A DNA stretch of 64,000 nucleotides from assembly GCA_022410635.1 (NCBI GenBank), contig JAJVDF010000429.1:1005299-1069298 (forward strand), given 5' to 3'. The stretch is from Tretioscincus oriximinensis. Taxonomy: Eukaryota; Chordata; Lepidosauria; Squamata; Gymnophthalmidae. Under the pieces are notes generated by a model. It worked only from the letters and a program-made list of their open reading frames with translations, was not told the origin of the DNA and did not search any database. How positions within the stretch are numbered: position 1 is the first letter of the stretch; every line of letters starts with the position of its first letter. Positions 62,125-64,000 of the stretch are shown piece after piece. A program made the translations under genes and the position numbers.

Positions 62125-62398
62125 TGTTTCACTGGTNTCGAGCCCTGGTGTTTCAGCACAGAGTCCAGGTTCGGAGCTCTGTGTCAGCCACGGAGAGGGG
62201 TGAGTGCCCTTTACTGGCTGCATCTCTAACCAACCTAGTTATTTGAAAGCAAATTGCAATGAGATAAATGGGGACCATCACAGCATGGTGGGGAAGATAT
62301 ACTGTAAGCATTTGAGTGAAAAAGAAGGTTGTAAACGGCTTTGAGCCCCTTCAAGTGAGGAAAGCAGAGTATAAAAATCTTCTTCTCCTTCTTCTGAG
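62125..62398 (+). mobile_element. SINE-T variant with CTT tail
   Basis: GGTGTTTCAGCACAGAGTCC, GGTTCGGAGCTCTGTGTC, GATAAATGGGGACCATCAC, CAGCATGGTGGGGAAGATA, GAGCCCCTTCAAGTGAGG, AAAGCAGAGTATAAAAATC, tail TTCTTCTCCTTCTTC. Confidence 0.88.
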
Positions 62399-62964
62399 CG
62401 ATGTTATACACAAGTTGGTTAGCCCATTGCGCCTGCAGTCAATGCAACGGCCCCCAGGGAGTAGCGCTCTGCCTCCTCTTCCAATGCAAAGGAAATAGCT
62501 TTGGCCTTTGCCTTCTGCCCGAGATGCCCAGGTGCAGCGGATGGGCCANTGTGTAACACAGACACGCTTGCGGGCAGGACTATAAAGCACTTGCAGTGTT
62601 TCCTGGTGTACAGTAGGTGACAGCAGAACCTTGCTCAGCCTTCTTTTCTTTGCCAGGGAAAATCAGTCCCTCGGCTCAGCCTTTTGGCACAGCAATGCAT
62701 AGAGAGCGGATTATATGTGTAGAAATCTCCCCGAAGGTCCTTTAGCAACAGCAGGTTTGCATGTAATACAGATCAACAGGCTGAGGTGGAAAGGACGTGG
62801 CAGGTGCTGGGACCCGGAAGGCAATAAAAATGCAGATCCTCGGGCAGCTCTGAGGTTTCAGCACTTTCTCAAGGACAGCTCCAGAGCTCCTCCATTGACT
62901 GCTTCTGAGCTGCCCTGACGGAAGTGCAGAAATTCAGAAGCAGGAAGAGGAGAATCAGAATCAG
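62399..62964. other. CR1-b scrap, otherwise no feature
   Basis: 62505-62565 (CTTCTGCCCGAGATGCCCAG, GGATGGGCC) is a small CR1-b 3' piece. The rest is unassigned. Confidence 0.45.
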
Positions 62965-63145
62965 ATTTGCAGTCAGTTGCAATTTCTTGTAATTCTCGCT
63001 TTCAAATAGCTGGGTTGGCTAGTGGAAAGTAGATTTGCAATTCATATTTCAAGTAGATTCATAAGTGGCCCCATTAATCTGGTGGGGAAGACTGAATAGA
63101 CGTAAGCCACTCTAACTACCAAGAGCGAGGTATAAATGCTAGATT
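62965..63145. mobile_element. Head-to-head SINE-T fragments
   Basis: 62968-63024 is reversed (TTGCAGTCAGTTGCAATTTC, AATAGCTGGGTTGGCTAG). 63027-63145 is forward (CAAGTAGATTCATAAG, CTGGTGGGGAAGACTG, AGCGAGGTATAAATGC). Together they form an inverted rearrangement of one family. Confidence 0.65.
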
Positions 63146-63220
63146 CTCCCCCTACTACTACTTTCAGTATGGAGGTGTGCAAACAAGCCCCATGGAGGCT
63201 CTATGGAGGACATATGAGAA
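63146..63220. other. No feature recognised
   Basis: Short spacer. Confidence 0.4.
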
Positions 63221-63512
63221 GAGATGGACAGGTAGCTCAGTAGCTAAGGAGATGGTCTCTCACCTGCAAGATGGGGTTTCAAAGCCCTGTGTGGGACGTG
63301 GGGAGGGCTCAGCCCCTACCACTAGCCAGTAGCTCCAGCCAACCCAGCTATTCAAAAGCAAGAACTGCAAGAAATTGCAACTGACTGCAAGTAGATACTT
63401 GGGAACCACCAGAACCTGGTGGTGAAGGTAGAATGTGATCCTTCGGGCAAAATACCCTTGTAAGTTGCTTTGAGTCCCTTTGAAAGGTGAGAAAAGTGGG
63501 GTTTAAGAACCC
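63221..63512 (+). mobile_element. SINE-T, full length
   Basis: GGTAGCTCAGTAGCTAAGG (A-box-like TAGCTCAGTAG), GGGGTTTCAAAGCCCTGTG (B-box region), TAGCTCCAGCCAACCCAGC, GCAACTGACTGCAAGTAG, CCTTTGAAAGGTGAG, GTGGGGTTTAAGAACCCAG. Best single reference for the family with the 54446 copy. Confidence 0.93.
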
Positions 63513-63691
63513 AGTTCTTCTTCTTCTTCTTCTTCTTCTTCTTCTTCTTCTTCTTCTTCTTCTTCTTCTTCTTCTTCTTCTTCTTCTTCTTCATCTTCAT
63601 CTTCATCTTCATCTTCATCTTCATCTTCTTCTTCTTCTTCTTCTTCTTCTTCTTCTTCTTCTTCTTCTTCTTCTTCTTCTTCTTCTTCTTC
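63513..63691 (+). repeat. (CTT)n tail of SINE-T, expanded, with (CTTCAT)n core
   Basis: About 180 bases of CTT interrupted by five or six CTTCAT units (63590-63627). It continues the SINE without a break. Poly-Leu and poly-Glu ORFs are artefacts. Confidence 0.96.
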
Positions 63692-64000
63692 TATAATGGT
63701 AAAACCAATAGTTTTTTGAATAAGTACCAATAGCCAGTGTGTCATTTCATTCATCCACTGTGCTACTGTAGAAGGAAGGAAGGAGAGCTAGTGAGACGTA
63801 TGTGTAGAGGTAAGCTGGTGAAGATGCGTAAAGGAATTGGATTTCAGTGGTATTTTTGGTGTGGGAAAGTAAAATTTGGGTGACAATCAACATAACCCAA
63901 CACAAGTGCTGACTGTATATGGTCCCTATATTATTTATTTCTTTTAGTGGCTGTTAAATCAAATGTTTGCAGTGAAAGCAAATATTTTTGCCTTCCTGTT
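63692..64000. other. No gene recognised
   Basis: Mixed AT-rich sequence to the window end. Confidence 0.45.

Overview
This window is vertebrate genomic DNA, almost certainly from a sauropsid and most likely a squamate (lizard or gecko-like) reptile. It has no operons or bacterial-type genes. It is moderately AT-rich and dense in microsatellites. It carries CR1, L2 and L1 non-LTR retrotransposons side by side with tRNA-derived SINEs and small DNA transposons; that mix is typical of squamates and unlike mammals or birds. The species cannot be named from the sequence alone. I find no host protein-coding exon, rRNA, functional tRNA or CRISPR array that I can support. Every ORF longer than about 100 codons is either a decayed retrotransposon frame or low-complexity sequence.

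Names used below. CR1-a: CR1 copies ending in the octamer ATTCTATG. CR1-b: CR1-like copies ending in ATGTTCTT. L2: LINE-2 copies ending ...GGGGTATAAGTATAAATAAATAA. L1: LINE-1-clade copies with an oligo(A) end. SINE-T: tRNA-derived SINE with a GGGGTATAA 3' end and a (CTT)n tail, including a variant head beginning near GTGTTTCAGCAGAG. SINE-M: tRNA-headed SINE starting near CAGTTTGGTGTAGTGGTTAG with an L2-like tail (MIR-type design). MITE-G: small palindromic element with GGCCCTGTCCCC ends. Repeat X: an unclassified family of at least 450 bp. CGAAAGC module: a recurring piece around CTACGAAAGCTTATGCC and GTTAGTCTCTAAGG.

Layout. 1-4.2 kb: gap, a foldback module, SINEs meeting tail to tail, a CR1-b and a pyrimidine microsatellite. 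4.8-12 kb: CR1, L2 and three copies of repeat X. 12.7-14.7 kb: a 1.13-kb Harbinger-like element with a GC-rich core, then CR1-a split by CR1-b. 16-21 kb: SINEs, a perfect inverted repeat, MITE-G, a TIR element and an L1 3' end. 21.4-23.9 kb: a 2.5-kb 5'-truncated L1 with recognisable reverse transcriptase, inserted in a CR1-b tail. 24-34 kb: CR1, L2, SINEs, a mariner remnant and a 0.4-kb ATG/ATC repeat inside CR1. 34-46 kb: a second Harbinger-like element, a gap, a good L2 3' half, a second L1 and long unique stretches. 46-64 kb: CR1-a/b, L2 (one with an RT domain), SINEs and several microsatellites, ending with a very long (CTT)n SINE tail.

How the parts relate. The LINEs would have supplied the retrotransposition machinery. 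Both SINE families share the L2 3' end, so L2 was probably their partner. Many elements are nested, which gives a relative order: CR1-b tails, CR1-b bodies, L1, L2 and MITEs each serve as the target of later insertions. The most unusual items are the Harbinger-like pair (one with about 700 bp of extra self-complementary GC-rich sequence), a 122-bp palindromic MITE in L2 with a 6-bp target duplication, repeat X, CR1-b copies carrying MITE-like sequence at one shared site, and a microsatellite block that entered a CR1 with a 9-bp duplication.
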